Positions 19,471 through 21,349 of a stretch of DNA of 21,349 nt are shown here, in pieces. This stretch comes from Saccoglossus kowalevskii (taxonomy: Eukaryota; Hemichordata; Enteropneusta; Harrimaniidae): positions 49,588 through 70,936 of the forward strand of contig NW_003120925.1 of NCBI RefSeq assembly GCF_000003605.2, written 5' to 3'. Each line of letters begins with the position of its first letter. Position 1 is the first letter of the stretch. A model generated the notes under the pieces. That model saw only the letters and a list, made by a program, of their open reading frames with translations. It did not search any database and was not told the origin of the DNA. Position numbers and translations under genes: made by a program.

Positions 19471-20397
19471 AACTGATTTATTGGCTTACTTTAGATATTC
19501 TACTATTTTACTACAAAAAACACAAAGGACCTATATAAGTATGCTAAACGATGCCATTAAATGAAGTAAAAGAAACTGAGCGGCGTGTAATCGTTATAGA
19601 TAACTATACATAATCTGACATTTATTCGACTTATGGCAAAAACTGTGGACTGTAAACCCACACTATCTCGTGTGATACATATTGAATTGAATAGAAAACG
19701 TACTATTTGTAAAATTATAGTTTAGTTTTACGATACTTAAATATAACAAATGATTTAAAATCAATGCAAACAATCAGCTTACAACCCGTTTTTTAATAAA
19801 ACGTTCTATGCACGTTTTAAACGTTTGTTATTTAGCTCGAGATAGCTCAAAAGCTAAATCAATAGAATAAACAGCCATTGTAGATGGAGTAGCCAAGGTA
19901 TTAAAATGGATTAAGTACTGGCAAATTATATTCTGCAAAGGTTTGTCTCTAACGAATTATTTTTGCTTCATTAACTTTTTTGTATTTTGTTTGGGCTCTA
20001 CAACCCTCAGAACCAAAATAACATATAATAATGTAAATCATCCATCGACTTCTCACGTTTTCCCTCGTAAAAGCGTTTTAGTTTGTTCCTCTCTAGACAC
20101 CAACATAATATTTGTTGTATTAAACAAATGAGCTCAATACTAAACACAAAGGGAAGTGTATTGGCTTAAATTGGGATTTAGATCTTGTTATAATCAAAAT
20201 CCCGCTTGGAAGTGATGTGATCAGAAATTTTCATATTATTTCTAGGTTTTAGTGTTTGAAGTTTGTGACTCGTGCTGATTAAATTGAGTTTCCTGTTCTA
20301 TCAATTTGTATATGTATTTTCGCAATTTGTGTGTTTCCACTTCTTACTTCAAATTATACAGTGATGTGTAACCATTATTTCACCGGTATTTTTTCAG
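19471..20397. other. Gene C intron 3, remainder
   Basis: AT-rich sequence between the retrotransposon fragment and exon 4. I see no further exon, RNA gene or repeat with a recognisable family. Confidence 0.55.
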
Positions 20398-20564
20398 CTT
20401 TTATCAAAAGCTTTCTGACTCAACTTGAGTGTATACCTAACAAACTCAAAGAGGAATTTTTGGAAAATGTTTTTCGCCAGGCCGAACCAAAATGTGAGAA
20501 GACTGAAGAAGGGCGAGCCATGTGGAAAGACCCGGTTTTCTTTGCAACCGTCAGGAAAGAATGA
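20398..20564 (+). pseudogene. Gene C exon 4, full length
   Basis: The acceptor TTTTTTCAG ends at 20397. The exon has the same 167-base length as in gene B and ends with RKE and TGA. FIKSFLTQLECIP, EFLEN, CEKTEEGRA and VRKE match genes A and B. It is closer to gene A than to B by eye (about 36 against 32 of 55 residues), so A and C may share the more recent ancestor. Confidence 0.85.
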
Positions 20565-20624
20565 ACTCGTAAACTCCTGCTTGGAAATGGTTTTATTGTA
20601 GAATTTTCCCCTGTTATTACATAT

Positions 20625-20630
20625 AATAAA
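20625..20630 (+). promoter_or_regulatory. Candidate polyadenylation signal of gene C
   Basis: AATAAA lies 61 bases after the stop codon of gene C exon 4, within ATATAATAAAAATAA. Spacing is suitable, but the AT-rich context weakens the call. Confidence 0.45.
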
Positions 20631-20696
20631 AATAATTTTATTTTATGATTACTAATTTACTGAAAAAGAAATATGTGCTCATGCATTTTAATTCTG

Positions 20697-20759
20697 CGTT
20701 CTTCGTTTCCTTATTTTCTGAATATTCAACATATTCAGAAAATAAGGAAACGAACAACG
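20697..20759. repeat. Long near-perfect hairpin (29-bp arms, 5-base loop)
   Basis: The arm at 20697-20725 pairs with 20731-20759 around the loop TCAAC. The inner 24 base pairs are perfect, including TTTCCTTATTTTCTGAATAT; a single C-C mismatch follows and then four more pairs. The symmetry suggests a recent inverted duplication or a foldback element. It lies 133 bases after the gene C stop codon. Confidence 0.93.
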
Positions 20760-21349
20760 TGGTTCATGCATATTTTTACTTGTTTATTATGTCAATTTCG
20801 TGTAGATTTCACACTGGAGTGACATTTCCCACAAAAAGAAATGTGCTACTTATGTTGGCAGAATCAAGCAAAATCGTTCAACAGAATGTCCATATCACAG
20901 ATCAATGAACAAACAAATAGTGGAAATTACAAGTCTAAGTATACAAAACTGACAATACACAGGCGAACCAAAACAAGTCGATGGGTAAGGGATTATTGCG
21001 TACACAGTAATCAATAGTTTTTATTTGCGTATTACTTTGTTTGTGTGCAAATACATTTAACCTTCATAAATTACAGACGTGGTGAAATCCCGCTCGAACA
21101 ATCTCGACCCCCACCTGCGTCTCGGGCAGTACACAAACTGGCAAGCAATGAGGTGCACGAAGACGAATGCATGGGACAATGTCGTGTAAAGGTGGGAGCG
21201 ATCAGTCACCAAAATGCCAGGATAAATAAATCAGACTAAACCCAAAAAATATACAAACAAAACCAAGGCGCCAGTTTAAATACAGAGTAGTAGTCCAACT
21301 TGGTCCCTACACCATGTCGTAGCAATGTCCTAAGACGAAGACTATAACA
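20760..21349. other. Intergenic, no recognised gene
   Basis: Sequence downstream of gene C. A less AT-rich stretch at about 21076-21195 is open for some 39 codons behind a TTACAG, but its translation shows no family I recognise. No exon of a further methyltransferase copy is visible before the window ends. Confidence 0.5.

Larger units (their letters stand above)
15031..20564 (+). pseudogene. Gene C: eroded JHAMT-like methyltransferase paralog
   Basis: Remnants of all four exons lie in the same order, strand and phase as in gene B: 15031-15105, 16659-16927, 18985-19060 and 20398-20564. Exon 1 keeps only its first 24 codons and then a TAG, so SAM motif I is lost. Exon 2 has A in place of the ribose-binding D and lacks 15 codons that contain the FDKV strand. 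Exon 3 lacks its first 23 codons. Exon 4 is full length. Yet exons 2-4 have valid GT/AG borders and no stop or frameshift, and could encode 169 residues from an ATG at 16661. As a methyltransferase it should be dead. Either it is a young pseudogene or the 3' part is still translated for another role; the first is simpler. Confidence 0.8.

Noticed and set aside
21045-21239. 64-codon open frame near the window end
   Set aside because: No domain is recognised, and an alternative frame in the same stretch is equally open. Too little evidence for a gene.

Overview
The window looks like nuclear DNA of a metazoan, most likely a marine invertebrate. It is AT-rich and gene-poor, its genes are split by introns with GT/AG borders and AATAAA signals, and it carries non-LTR retrotransposon debris, minisatellites and palindromic repeats. 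Nothing in it is operon-like or bacterial. I cannot place the phylum from the sequence alone; tandem juvenile-hormone-acid-methyltransferase-like genes would fit several invertebrate lineages.

The backbone is a same-strand tandem array of three paralogous class I SAM-dependent methyltransferase genes, here called A, B and C. Gene A contributes only its last exon (108-280); the rest lies upstream of the window. Gene B is complete in four coding exons (8496-8676, 9214-9527, 10762-10906, 11472-11638) and encodes 268 residues with recognisable SAM-binding motifs; it is the one confident intact gene. Gene C (15031-20564) has the same exon order and intron phases but is degraded. Exon 1 stops after 25 codons and lacks the SAM-binding glycine motif, exon 2 lacks 15 codons and the ribose-binding acidic residue, and exon 3 lacks 23 codons. 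Exons 2-4 are nevertheless open and in phase.

Between A and B (281-8495) lie a 12-bp minisatellite (1801-1884), a noncoding block that reappears just behind gene B (3065-3345 and 11650-11905), an array of palindromic ATCGAT/GTCTAA units (4565-4970), and a decayed L1/Tx1-like retrotransposon 3' end (about 6490-7220). Between B and C (11639-15030) is a large minisatellite whose roughly 29-bp unit switches orientation in the middle (12355-13240). Inside gene C introns there are diverged repeats carrying GCCGCCATCTT-like motifs (17228-17700) and a CR1/Jockey-like reverse transcriptase fragment (19204-19470). A strong hairpin (20697-20759) lies behind gene C.

The most interesting points are birth and decay within the methyltransferase array, the all-in-frame erosion of gene C, the inverted minisatellite, and the short element ACCGGTAT kept upstream of exon 4 in all three copies. 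I found no evidence for a new defence or multi-gene system here.
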